Shown piece by piece: positions 50,471 through 62,522 of a DNA stretch of 64,000 bases. The DNA comes from Laburnicola sp. R22_1. Its lineage: Eukaryota > Ascomycota > Dothideomycetes > Pleosporales > Didymosphaeriaceae. Made by a program: the position numbers and the translations under genes. Location: NCBI GenBank assembly GCA_014281115.1, contig JACONQ010000017.1, positions 1,240,001 through 1,304,000 on the forward strand. The letters run 5' to 3'. Position 1 is the first letter of the stretch. Each line of letters begins with the position of its first letter. The notes under the pieces were generated by a model, which worked only from the letters and a program-made list of their open reading frames with translations, did not search any database and had not been told where the DNA came from.

Positions 50471-53064
50471 TTACGCATCGACCTCGACCTCCATATCGTC
50501 ACCCAGCTGCACACCCCCCTCATCACTCTCTTCTCCCTTCAACTGCTTAGCCTCCAGTTCAGTCAGCCGCTCTTCCTCCGCCGCGGCCGCTGCCGCCTTT
50601 TCGGCAACATGGTTGCGAATCTGCGGATCCTTCTCGTTGAACAACCGAAGTAGCATCGCCTTCCGATCATCCTTGTCGACCATCAAATTCGCGCTCCCAG
50701 GGTGTCGCCACAGCGGCAGCACCATGCGGAACGGAAACCCTTCGTCGCCTTCGCTCTGCTCAATGCGCAAGAAGCTGCATCCAATGTCCATGTCGACGAG
50801 CTGATCACCCACCTCGCCGATCTCATGACCGCCATCCCTGGGCAGCTTTGGAAACATCTCGATGAGGAGTCGGTAAAGTGTGTTCTTGTTCATGCACCTT
50901 ACGATACGCTTCTCCGCCCAGGGTTCCAAGATCCTAATACCCTCGTTTTGCAGCCGCCACGGCGCCTTCATCTTATCGCTGTCTTTGATCTTGTGCGAGA
51001 CGAACATGACGACGCCGCAGTGAATGAACTTCATACCGCGGTTCTTGTTCTGTGAGATGATGGATTTGGCGAGGGCAGAGGTGTAGTAGATTTTGTTGAG
51101 GAGAAGGCCTTCTTTGTTCTTGACCATGAAGCGGTCGCGAGGGAACCGCGATGAGATGCCGAAGAAGTCGAGGATATCCGCTATCGAGGGGTCATCTGCA
51201 GCTAGATATTCGAAGTATTCCTTGTTGGTTCCCTGATTCCCGCCCTTGGATCTAGCAGGCTCATCGGATGAGGGTCTGGCTACTGCGCCATTCGCGGCAG
51301 GCTTGGTATCTGGGATCGAGGGTGCGACCTCTTCTGGCTTGCTATCTAGTTTTGCTGAGTTGGTCATTGGTGGTTCAGCAGATGTCTCCCCAGTCTTTGC
51401 CCGCTTTGAATTCTCCGATTCCTCATCATCTTCCAACTTACGTTTCAGTGGGGACGTGCTGTCGTTGAGCTGCTCAGCCATATCGGTCTGCTCCTCAGTT
51501 TCAGTGAGTGCCGGTGTTACCCTCTCTGACTCCATCTTTGCGTTCCTTAAGTCTGCTTCATTGTTCGAGTTGCGTATCTGTGCTATCTTGATATCATCAA
51601 GCTTCTCTAAGATGGCGATGAAAAAGCCACCTGTGTCCTGCAAATGAGGATATACTCTAATACAACGCTCAAGAGGTATGCGTTCCTCCTCGGACGCCGA
51701 ACTAGGAGGGAAACATCCTGGGGATATTTTGCTAGAGAATTGGCGCTCGGGTTCTTCCCTGTCGTATTTGTCCTTCGCCTTGGCAAATGCATCCCAGCTG
51801 TTGAACAAATGTGCAGTCTTCTCTCCACCAGGAACCGCCGATGTGTCATAAACCTTCCATTTGTTCAGGCCAGGCTTGCGCTTCAGCTTTGGCAGGTGAT
51901 CGGAGCAGTCAACGAGCTGAACTTTGGAAACACCGCCACATGCTTCTATCGCGGCTCCGACGACAGCTTCATTCTCGACTGGGTTCATGCTGCAGGTCGA
52001 GTAGACTAGACGACCGCCTTTCTTGAGCATCTGAAGGCCGCGGAAAAGGATGCGCAGCTGCAGATTGTGCAAGCCTAGACCATCTTTAGGTGTCCACTTA
52101 GTCCAGACATTAGGATTCTTTCGGGCTGTACCGTCTCCTGAACAAGGCACGTCGGCCAGGATGCGATCGAATTTGAGATACTGCTTCTTCTCGCCTTGTG
52201 TTGAAGGTAGTTCGATGGAAGGGAATATTGCGGCGTCGTGTTGCGTAACGATTAAGTTGGGAAAATTGAGTCGCTTGACCTGGTGCACTAGCATGCCAGC
52301 GCGCTTATAGTCGGTGTCATTCGCAATCAACAGGCCGGTAGATCGGCCATCGTCGCTATAATCACCCTCGTCGTCGATGTTTGGATTCTCGTTGCGAGCT
52401 GCTCGTGCAACGCGCTCCTCCTCGTCACCGTGAATCATCTCAGCCAGCTGCGCTGACTTGCTGCCCGGCGCAGCGCACATATCCAGTACAACCATGCCGG
52501 GTTCGACGTCCAAGAAGTGAGGCGGTATCATGCTCACCACCTCCTGCCTGCTGATATTTCCCGAAGCTGCCTCTGCTACAAGGAATTTCTGGAAGTCCGC
52601 AAAGGGTGCATGTCGTCGTACGATCTTCTTGTGCGTCTTCATGTCCCAAACCAGCTCGTCCGGGAATGCTTCAACAGGTCTCGGTGGTTCTACCGGCTTG
52701 CCCTCAAAGTCCATGGACTGAATTGCAGGTATGTAACGCTTCTTGAAGATCTCGCGCACGGCTAGCGCATCAGACTTGGTGCCTGTGAAGCGAAAGCTAT
52801 TGGGCAGGTCGGAGGCTAAATACTTCCACATCTCTTCGAATTCTGCCTCCTCGAGGAAGCTGCCCATGCGGTAGTAGCTCTCGAACAGTTCGTTCTTGCG
52901 TGTGATGTCGTTCCACGACTCGCTCCTCGTATCTCTGCCGCCGCCGCCGCCGCCGCGACCTCTGCCTCGACCGCGAAACCGACCGCGACCACCACCCTGT
53001 AATTGTTAGAAAGGAGGCATGACTCTGGAAGCTTGCGACTTACACGTGAGCCTCCGCGACCCAT
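50471..53064 (-). CDS. NCL1: tRNA (cytosine-5)-methyltransferase Ncl1/Trm4
   Basis: Two exons (53064-53044 and 52996-50471, intron 53043-52997, 47 bp) encode 848 residues. The enzyme methylates cytosines at several tRNA positions (34, 40, 48, 49 in yeast), using AdoMet, in the nucleus. The first exon encodes MGRGGSR, and splicing joins it to an Arg/Gly-rich N-terminus that is not part of the core. The NSUN core has VLDMCAAPGSKSAQL (AdoMet site), FDRILADVPCSGDGT with C292, and YSTCSMNPVENEA with catalytic C342. An acidic insert (NPNIDDEGDYSDDGRS) and a low-complexity segment at about 470-570 are fungal additions. The C-terminal domain is present and the protein ends in an acidic tail. It diverges from RPL7 across 263 bp. 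Confidence 0.95.
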
Positions 53065-53327
53065 TGTTGCGGTATGGATAGTAGTAGAGTGTGGAGGATT
53101 GAGCGCTGGGTGAACTGCGACAGCTGCAGCGGAGCTCTAGAAAAGTTCAGTAGCTTGCGCACCTCGAGGCGGAGTGATTGGTGGGGCAGACTTGGCGCAG
53201 ACGGAAGAGCAACACTCTTGGCGGGCTTAAGCGAGCACACAGAATTTCATTTTCGACCTCTAGCTTCTTCCGAGATTCAGACCTTCCAGCCTCGACATCC
53301 GACAGTTCCATACTAACCACCAGCAAA
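53065..53327. promoter_or_regulatory. Divergent promoter of NCL1 and RPL7
   Basis: 263 bp separate the two start codons. Leader sequences of both genes must overlap or adjoin here. The RPL7 side has pyrimidine-rich stretches (about 53225-53320) before ACCAGCAAAATGG, a strong start context typical of ribosomal protein genes. Confidence 0.55.
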
Positions 53328-54246
53328 ATGGCCGGCAGCACGTAAGTCGATTGTCTCCTTCTCTATAAGCATTACTAACAGAGCGGCCCCAGTGTCCCCT
53401 CCAAGAGCAGCATCGAGGTCCCCGAGTCGGTGCTCAAGAAGCAGAAGGCCAATGCAAAGGCCAACGAGCAGCGCGCTGCCGACCTGAAGAAGAAGCGAGA
53501 GGTGCGATAACAATCTCCCACGATCTGCATGGCAGTTAGGAGTATCATTGTTGGCTAAGACTATACCTTAGGCCAACAAGCAGAAGCGCTCCGTCATCTT
53601 CGCCCGCGCCCAGAAGTACCAGCAGGAGTACCGCAAGGCCGAACGCGACATCGTCGAGTCCAAGCGCAAGGCGAAGCAGGACGACTCCTTTTTCGTCCCG
53701 GCTGAGCCCAAGCTCGCCTTCGTCGTCCGCATCAAGGGGTGCGTTCAGTCGGATCTCCAACGGTAGCAAGCACTAACGCGACGCAGTATCAACAAGATCG
53801 ACCCCAAGAAGCGCAAGACCCTCCAGCTGCTCCGCCTTCTCCAGATCAACAATGGCGTCTTCATAAAGCTGACCAAGGCCACCATTGAGATGCTCAGGAT
53901 CGTCGAGCCCTTCGTCGCCTACGGATACCCCAACCTCAAGACCGTCCGTGAGCTCGTCTACAAGCGTGGCTACGGCAAGGTCAACAAGCAGCGCCTCCCG
54001 CTCTCCGACAACGAGATCATCGAGGCCAACCTCGGCCAGTACGGCATTGTCTGCATCGAGGACCTCATCCACGAGATCTACACCGTTGGCCCCAACTTCA
54101 AACAGGCCTCCAACTTCCTCTGGCCCTTCAAGCTGTCCTCTCCCACTGGCGGCTTCCGTCCCCGTAAATTCAAGCACTTCATCGAGGGTGGAGACCTTGG
54201 CAACCGGGAGGAGTTCATCAACGCCCTTGTGCGCCAGATGAACTAA
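53328..54246 (+). CDS. RPL7: 60S ribosomal protein L7 (uL30)
   Basis: Four exons (53328-53341, 53393-53501, 53572-53738, 53787-54246) encode 249 residues, the normal length. The basic N-terminal helix ([24 protein letters not shown]) is followed by the uL30 fold ([36 protein letters not shown]) and the eukaryote-specific C-terminus ([21 protein letters not shown]). It is a component of the large cytosolic ribosomal subunit. The first intron comes after only 14 coding bases, a usual layout for fungal ribosomal protein genes. Codon choice is strongly biased to C-ending codons, as in highly expressed genes. Splicing restores family residues at each junction. Confidence 0.97.
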
Positions 54247-54756
54247 GAAGATTGTGTGGCGGCGTCAGGCTTCTATAAAAGGAATCCATCTGGGTCATAG
54301 CGTGGTGTCATTTGCCTGGGTGTAAAAGTTCTAGCTTAAGTTTCAGGGTGTACAAGGCTCTGCTTGCAGACCCCAGTACGTCAGCCGTCCAGTCACAGGA
54401 CGACGGCTCGCAACTCTTTTGGACGAATGAAAAAATCATCTCAATCAACATTATTACCATAATTGACTGGACTGGCTGAAAAATGTATCATCTCTAGCTG
54501 TGAGACACCAATGTAGTGCGAATGCACTCAGCTGGCTTTTTACTCCATGTCCATATATAGGCGTATTCAGAACACAGGACTTCGCATGAGGAACCTCGAG
54601 GAAGTGCCGGTACCAGAATTAGAAATGGCTGTACTCGGGCTGAATGACCCTAGAACAATGCTATGCGGAGGAAGACTGCACAGCACCTTTTGACTTGTTA
54701 CTCTATCTATTTCTATCATGTACATTGCGCTATGACGTCCTTTTTCATATATAAGC
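54247..54756. other. Convergent intergenic region RPL7/QNS1
   Basis: This is the 3' UTRs of the two flanking genes. Short open frames on the minus strand (54567-54887) overlap the QNS1 end and have no pattern. Nothing else is seen. Confidence 0.6.
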
Positions 54757-57128
54757 TCAATGCGCCATCTTCTCCAACTCTTCGACCCGCTCATCGATTT
54801 TCTTGAACGAGAACGACTCATAGAAAGGCGGGTACAGAAATGGACGCAGATCGAAACGGTTATCGTCAGGACTGTACGCTTCGGCATGATAAGAGGGCGT
54901 CATGGTCGTCATCTTGTGCCGGTTAATCGCATAGTAGTGATGGAAACGTTTGACCTTATCAGCAACCTCACGCGCTGAGTACTGTTCACGCCAATCGTGC
55001 ACCAGTCGGCAGAACATGGTATACGGTCCGGCCTTCTTCTCTTTTCTCAGACGACCAAAGTCGGAGAGCTCGGCATAGGTCATGCCCATGTCGGCTTCGT
55101 CGGACTGGACGTAGTCTGCGGTGATGGGCTCGAGCTCGGCGGTGGGTGTTGCTTCGATGAACTCTTCTAAGATGGGCAGGTCGAAGGCAGAGGTTGCCCA
55201 GCGGATGAAGCGCTTCAAGTCTGTTTTGCTGATGGAGCCGATGGGGTTGATGTCGGCGCTGCTGCAGTCGTATTTGGTTAGGTAGCCTCGGAGACACTCA
55301 TCAACATTTCCACTGCCGAGGACGAGGAGGCCTCCGCCTCCTGAGCGCTTTCGCACTGTGGGGAGAAGTTGTGCCAGCATGTATGCGGTGACCATGCGTT
55401 GGCGTGCTTGGATGTTCTGCAAGGCGAGGTTCTCCGTGGTGGTTCCGCCGTGTACTTTGAAGTTTGGTTCGAAGCCAGTTGCTTCGGAGAAAATTTGGCG
55501 TTGAGCATTGAAGGCACCGTCGATGTTGAGGTCGGTGTGGTATGCGCCAATGGCTTTGGCTAGTCGTTCTGCGCGTGACCGAGTCTCGGGTGAGCTCTGA
55601 CTAGCCATTCCCATGTAGGCGGTGTGCAATATGGAGTTGCAGAGGTCTTGCGCGTCGCGAGGAAGCCAGTCGGAGTCGGAGTGGTACGGTCCGCAGATGC
55701 GTTTTGTGTCTGCAATAACTTGTTTATTGCCTTCTTTTATCGCTGCTACGACCTGACGACACATTGAAAATACCAGCGTCGCCGTCGAACAGCTGTCGAT
55801 TCCACCGGACAAGGGGATGAAGAACCCCGCAGCTTTTGATCGGCGGAGGTAGTCCCACAGCCAGCAGGCCGGACCAAGAGCGATTTCTTCCTCTGGCGCA
55901 TGGACACGAAGTGGACGAGGTACGCTCGGGTATACGTTTAGGTCGAGATCAGTTTCCGCCTGGCCGAGAGAGAAATCGACTTCTATGCGCATGTACTCGG
56001 GCACGCCCTGACTCTGTATAGCTCTTGACGGGCTCGTCCGGAATGAATTGACCTCCGCGATGTCCACCATGGCAGTGATGACCTCAACGTCTGTCAGACT
56101 AAACTGGCTACCTTGATTGACGATGCGGCCGTTGACAATGACCATGGCGCAACCGTCATAATACAGTCGATCTCCGTCACAGCCTTTTTGGTTGCTGTAG
56201 CAGTATACACCTCCGTTCTTGCGCGTAGCTTCAAGAATCAGTGCCATGCGGGTCTCCAGCTTGCGGAGCTCGTGGTGAGAGCCGGAAGAGTTTGTGATGA
56301 TGTCTACTCCGTTTAATCCCATATTGATGTGCGGACTATTGGGTACAAAGAGTTCTTCGCAGCTCTCCACACCAATGCAGGCGTCGTTGGTACTAAGCAC
56401 AGCATCGCCGATGGGTACTTTCCTCGCGCCCTGAATCTCAGCCAGGGCGTCGGGCAAGACGAATTCCTCTACCTTCATAGGCTTCATCCACGGTGTGAAA
56501 TATCGCATCTCTCGATAGTTTCCGTCGTTGGCCAGATGCATCTTGGGGCGGATCATAAGGATCTTCGAGTTGCATAAGAGCACACGGCAGTTGTACCTGT
56601 TGCCTCGATGGAGAACAGGCATTCCTAGGTCGATGATAATACCATGCAGAGATTCGTCTTCCATGATTAGTTTTAGCATGGCCATGGAATTTTCGTAGAT
56701 TTCGCCTTCTAAGAAATGGTCGAGACATCCCTACCACTATCAGATCAACTAAGTCTTGATTGGTTCTCATGGACTTACATAGCCGCTGATCTCTAACTCA
56801 GGGCCTACACGCAGCTTGGCTCCCTAGATAACAGTGTTAGCGGATGCATTGTGCATACAGTAGCAGGTCAATAGCCTCGGTACAGTGTGCTAGCCCATAA
56901 GAATAATGCACAGGCAGACGGTACGAAGTCCAAAGACCTAGTACTGTGTTGTATGATCAATAATGCGTACTTTGCTCTTTGCGATTTGGATAGACTCGAC
57001 TATGCGGTCCTTGTTTCCGACGAAGTCAAGGGCCCATTGATCTGAAGCTCAATCAGCATACAGACGTAGAAATTGGCTTTGGGATACACACTGAGAGCGC
57101 ACGTTGCGACATGCATTAACCTCCCCAT
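54757..57128 (-). CDS. QNS1: Glutamine-dependent NAD+ synthetase
   Basis: Four exons (57128-57092, 57041-56971, 56823-56779, 56730-54757) encode 708 residues, close to the yeast length. The enzyme makes NAD+ from nicotinic acid adenine dinucleotide, ATP and glutamine, the last step of all routes through NaAD. The N-terminal nitrilase-type glutaminase has its catalytic triad in PELEISGYG (Glu), IRPKMHLAN (Lys) and CIGVESCEELF (C175). The synthetase domain has the ATP P-loop PLSGGIDSCSTATL, then GTTTENLALQNIQAR and LGSGNVDECLRGYLTKYDCS. The first three small exons are needed to give MGRLMHVATCALNQWALDF and the Glu motif. Introns are 50, 147 and 48 bp. It diverges from the histidine kinase gene. 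Confidence 0.95.
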
Positions 57129-57892
57129 GGTGACGTCCTTGGTTCGGAAGGACGTGTCGAATACAATGCGAAGTTGAAGAAGTAGTCGAGCATGTTTCCT
57201 TTCGTGGGCAGGCTAGCCCTGCACACGTAGGCGGGCGGGCCGGGGAGCTACGGCATCACGTGAAATTTACCCCTCCGACAATTTGCCGTGATCAGACCAT
57301 CCCTAGGGAACAATCTGATGCCGGTCGAGAGCGGCATGAGAAGCCCCAAGTATGTGACATAATCACGGTGATTGTTGTTGTTCTTGCCCGTGATTTTCCA
57401 GGAACTTCACCCTCGGAATGTAATATCTTTTCGCCTGGTTGCTACAATTGCGATGCGTCGTGGCCAAAAGCCCCGCGCGTTGCAGTCTGGACCCTGCATT
57501 TAGTGCGAACCAACCACTAGAGGGGAGAGGCTCGGTGCACCTGCAACGCGAAATCCACGCCCGCCACCCCTCGGCTTGAGCATCTTATAACCTACCTTTG
57601 TATCTTTGCATCCGCAGACTCTGAGCAGACGGCCACGTCTCGGTGATCCCTTCACCAAGCGTGTGTGCAGTGACATCATCTTGCCCGCAGGAGAGCAGTC
57701 GCCGCCCGTGCCTCGCGCGCCTTCTCACCGCCGCCAGCCAGCGACTTCCAGGTTCTCAGACGTGGCCAGACCGAAAACAACCTCCGCAGTAGTTTGCATA
57801 GCACTCGACACGGCTGGACTGCCCTCTAGTCCACCGTAGCATGCGCATTTTCCCCTCGCGCGTACCGGGCCGATTGCTGTTTTCAAGCCGTC
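57129..57892. promoter_or_regulatory. Divergent promoter region of QNS1 and the histidine kinase
   Basis: 764 bp lie between the two starts. A TCACGTGA palindrome lies near 57254-57261, about 130 bp before the QNS1 start. Open frames here are short shadows. The kinase side is GC-rich with a probable long leader. Confidence 0.5.
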
Positions 57893-60800
57893 ATGACCGG
57901 CCATGCGTCCGCGCCTCCACGTTCGCAGCCACGGAAAGCCCGAGGCCAGATGGACGAGGCTGATCGGACAAAGGAACGCGAATTCTACAGGTGAGTGCTG
58001 TTGTCGCCAGAAGGCGCTGTGGCCGCACACCTTACTGAGCACGCTCCAGATATTATAACCACTCTCAGCGCCCCAAAGAGGATGGGCATAGGCATAGTCC
58101 GCAATTTCCTGCCCTCGCAATCATTCAGATACCGCCGCCTCCCCCGCCGCCCAGGCAAGTCAAACCGTCCGACGACAAGGCATTGACGGCCTTCGCCCAG
58201 CTGGGCGCCCTCCGCCTAAATTGCCGTAGATGCTTGATATCCTTCTTCGATCGCCGAAACTGTTTCATACTGGCCGAAGCCACAAAGACAGCATCGCTGA
58301 TTACGGGCGCGCCTGAGTTTCAGCATGACTCCCTACAGTGGGGCACCTCCATCTTTCCTAAAGAGAGGAGCATTTGCTACCAGGCGGTTAAGCTGCCAGT
58401 CAAGCTGCCCTCGAACCCTACTGTCGAGCCTTCGGACGACTATGAATATTTACCGTCCTTGGTTGTCAACGACTTGTCCAAAGATGAGCGCTTCCGGCAT
58501 TATTCATACGTACAGGGCGCGCCGTATGCACGATTTTACGCCGGCGTTCCTATCCGTAGCCCGAGCGGACACAGCATCGGCACCTACAGTGTTTTGGACG
58601 ACAAGCCCCGCCATGGGCTCTCTGACCACGAATTGAGATTCCTCAAGGACATGGCCGGGACCGTGATGCGCCATCTGGAGATGTCACGGGCCACTGAAGA
58701 TCACAAGAGGGGAGGAGTAATGGTTAAGAGTTTGGGCTCTTTTGCGGATGGCAAGTCATCGCTTGAGGAATGGTGGGAGGAGGCTGAAGCCGCATCCTCG
58801 GCTGGGTCGGAAGGCTTGCCTGTGCAACGCCACCGTCGTCGGACCACTAGCACCGGGTCGACCAATACAAGCCCTCAACAGCCCATGACGCTCGTCAGAA
58901 ACAACAGTGCCGGGTCTAGCGTCCCCAGTGTGAACAACACGAATCCAACATCTCCATCCAATGGCACTGCAGGCAGCACTGTGATTACTCCTGCTTCCGA
59001 GATTCTAGACCCCGTCAAAACTGAGATCGCGTGCAAGACAGCATCTTCAGCTTGCAAGCCAAAGCTTGGTGCAGTAGCTCCCGAGACCCAAGCAATATTT
59101 GAACGGGCGGCGCAGATGATTGTCGAAGCGGTGGAAGCTGAGGGTGCCGTATTCTTTGACGCCAAAGTCAGTACGTTCGGAGGACTCGTCGATGATGACT
59201 TCGCCTCCGAGCAGCCACCCGAACCAGATAAACCATGCGCTATTCTCGGTGCGGCCCGGTATAAAAGCCCTCAAGACTCTTCGTCGCCTACCCTTCAGTA
59301 CTCCATGACCGAAAGCGTTCTAAAACATCTTCTCCGTAATTATCCCCATGGTCAGATCTTCAACTTCGACGACGAATCTAGCCCTACAGCACATTGCTTC
59401 GTCACCCTCTCTGAAGACACGGATCTGGCGCTTTCCAGGAAATCTGACCAAGGCAAGAGCGCGGATGATGAGAATCTCCTCAGAGGGGTCTTTCCTCAGG
59501 CTCGGAGTCTGATAATATACCCACTTTGGGATGCACACCGGGACCGATGGTTTTCAAGCCTCGTGACATGGAGTTCCGATCCAATGCGCGTTTTCACCAG
59601 CGAGCAGGAGCTAAGTTATCTCTCTGCATTTAGCAATAGCGTCATGGCAGAGGTTGCCAGGCTTGACACTAGACTTGCAGATTCTGCAAAGGCGGACTTT
59701 ATCTCCTCTATCAGTCACGAATTGCGCTCGCCGTTGCATGGCATTCTGGGCATGACAGATCTGCTGAAGGATACTGCTATAGACAATCAGCAGAAATCCC
59801 ACGTCCAAACTATTGAAACATGTGGGAAAACACTGCTGGAGACCATCAACCATGTAAGAGCACATATTGGTGCCTTTCGACGATTCTTCGATTACTGACT
59901 GTACCAGGTGCTTGATTATGCGAAAATCAACAACATCACCAGGGGAGCCTCCAAAAAACGACCAAAGCGTCGGTCGAAGAGCGTCAAACACACGATCAGT
60001 TCGAGCCAGGGACACGCAAATGACATCATGACCATCATCTCCGATTTTGATATAAGCATACTGATCGAAGAAGTGCTTGAAAGCGTGTTTGCTGGTTTCA
60101 ACTTCAGCAATTCGAATCTTGAAAGCCACGAGCAACGGCCAAAGAAGTTCGAACCGCCAGCTATCTCTGTGATAGTTGATGTCAACAAGTGTGATAACTA
60201 TGTTTTTCGAACACAACCGGGAGCTTGGCGACGCATCTTGATGAACTTATTTGGCAATGCGCTGAAGTACACGCCTGCCGGCTTCATAAAGGTTAAGCTC
60301 CAAGTGATACCTAGCACTAGTACCAGCAAAGATTGCGTCGAATTTCGACTTACTGTTACTGATTCTGGAATCGGTATGTCTGAGGATTACATCAATAACA
60401 GATTGTTCCACTCTTTTGCTCAAGAAAATCCTCTCAGTCAAGGGACAGGTCTTGGCCTCAGCATTGTCAAGCAACTCGTCGAAATACTTGGTGGAGATGT
60501 TGAGGTGCGCAGTGAGAAAGGACGAGGTACCAAGTTCACGGTCAGTTGTCCGTTGAAACCTTCGAGTCTGTCTCCAACGGTATGTGCCTTGAATCCAGAG
60601 CAGGAGATCTCGAACGTCCAGAAGCGTACACAGGACAAGACTGTACAATTCGTGGGCTTTGAAGAAGAGGATGACTACTTCCCAGTCAAGGGTCTGAAAA
60701 ATCAGAACGCTTCGAAAATCACGAAAAAGGCGCTCGAAAGTCTCTGCACGGACTGGTTCGGTATGAAAGTATGGAATTCTACCTCGGCTACCGCCCCAAC

Positions 60801-61776
60801 ACCTGATCTGTTCATGGCAACCGAATCTGGAGCTAGAGATTTACGAAGCCAGTTTAGCAGAAGCCCCGAGAATGTTCCCTTGGCGCCCGTCGTGGTTCTT
60901 TGTCGAGCTGCCGCACTGGCTCAGTCAACGACTGCAATTACCGTACCTGGCTTGATCTTCGAGTGTATTGCTCAGCCATGTGGACCGCATAAGCTTGCCA
61001 AAGCCCTCGCGTCTTGTCTCGACAGACAGACAAATCGTCTTATGGCACAGTGCACGGAACATGATACTCTAATGGCCAAGGTGTCACATCTCAGCCTCAA
61101 AGAAAACTCGCCTTTCGTGAGTCCAACGAAGCCATCAGCATGCCATCGTAGCGTGCCTCGCCCACACGCCAGATCAGCAATTAGCGCTCCCGAGGTTCGC
61201 TCAGTCAATGCAAGCCCTGTCAATGCAACCACTGCTCCTTCCAAACCTCTCCACTGCCTAGCAGTAGACGACAATCCCATCAATCTCCGGCTTTTACGAA
61301 CGTTTGTCGAAAAGCTTGGTCATCGCCATGTACTCGCTAAGAACGGTCTCGAGGCATTAGAAGCCTATAAAGCTGCGTCCGCGGAAAACGCCTCACCTAC
61401 CGTCGCTCACATCGATGTCATCTTGATGGATATCAACATGCCTGAAATGGATGGCCTCGAAGCGACGCGTCAAATTCGCGCTCATGAGAGAGACAACGGA
61501 CTTCCGCCAGTTACCATTATCGCACTGACTGGCTTAGCCAGCTCAGAGGCGCAGCAGGAGGCACATGCAAGCGGTGTCAACCTCTTCCTGATCAAGCCTG
61601 TGCGACTAGCCCATCTGGAAGTTGTGCTAAAGGGCGTGGTCGTCGGCGAAGAAAATAGGAAGGAAAAGGAAACCAAGGACAAGAGCGAGGACACTGTTGA
61701 CGATTGGGTGTTTGGTGAAATGGAGAGCGAGAAGGCCAACGGACATGCGCATAAGAGGGGCAAAAGCACACTATGA
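57893..61776 (+). CDS. GAF-domain hybrid histidine kinase
   Basis: Three exons (57893-57990, 58050-59853, 59908-61776) encode 1256 residues. After a disordered N-terminus with a run of prolines comes a GAF-type sensor region (about 100-260: FILAEATKTASL, RFYAGVPIRSPSGHSIGTYSVLDD). Then come a Ser/Thr-rich linker and a second sensor-like region. The dimerisation/phosphoacceptor helix has H589 in SSISHELRSPLHGILGMTDLL. The ATPase domain has the N box LMNLFGNALKYTP, DSGIGMS and GTGLGLSIVKQL. A C-terminal receiver domain has VDDNPIN, phospho-acceptor D1142 in LMDINMPEMDG and the Lys in FLIKPVR. All catalytic residues are present, so it should be an active phosphorelay kinase feeding a phosphotransfer protein. 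The signal is unknown. I do not assign it to a numbered fungal class. No membrane helix is seen. Confidence 0.93.
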
Positions 61777-62522
61777 CCAACTACGTATGCAAAGCGAGAC
61801 GAGACAACGACCCTTCTGGTTTGGATGGAAGAAAATCATGACGTCTCTTTCGGTTAGCGAAGGTTGGGATCCATGTGCAAAATTACCAAACACACGGGAA
61901 CGACATGGAGGATGATATCCAGCATATACTTTAGACAGAAGGCGTTTGTCCAGCGTACGATGTCTATACCCAGCAGCACAATGACGCATGAACGACTCTG
62001 GTTTTTCTTTTTTCTTTCTTGTAGTCTACATGAGACTCGAGGAAGCATTTTGGCTCTTGGCTTTTGGGATGTATTTGGCAGGCCTGCATAGCGCGGCGTT
62101 TTATCAGAATAGAATTATCAACCTTGTACCTTGTATCCGCGCGTCAAGTCTTGTAATGGTCGTTCTCTGGTAACCTAAGTGTCCACTATGAGTGAATTAT
62201 CGCCATCCGGTACCTAGGTACGATTGTCTAGGAGTGTACTTGGAGCACTTTGCTGAATATACATATTCAACTATACTTCCGTATACAAGAATATATGACT
62301 GTAAGATAGCATACAGCTCACAGGATCACCCGGAGTGGCACTCCACCTACGAGTACATCGTATAAAGTCATATACGTTACATTGCGACGACAAGGAGAGT
62401 ACAGAAACCTATGCAAGCTAACCCACGACATCTACACTATCCACAGGGTTTTCCGCTTCAGCGGCGTTGATAAACTCCAGATGTCATCAAGCGTCCAATA
62501 TCCGGCATCATTCGATAAATAC
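61777..62522. other. Convergent intergenic region
   Basis: 3' flanks of the kinase gene and the membrane protein gene. AT-rich words such as ATATACATATTC and TATATGAC occur at 62260-62310. No gene is seen. Confidence 0.6.
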
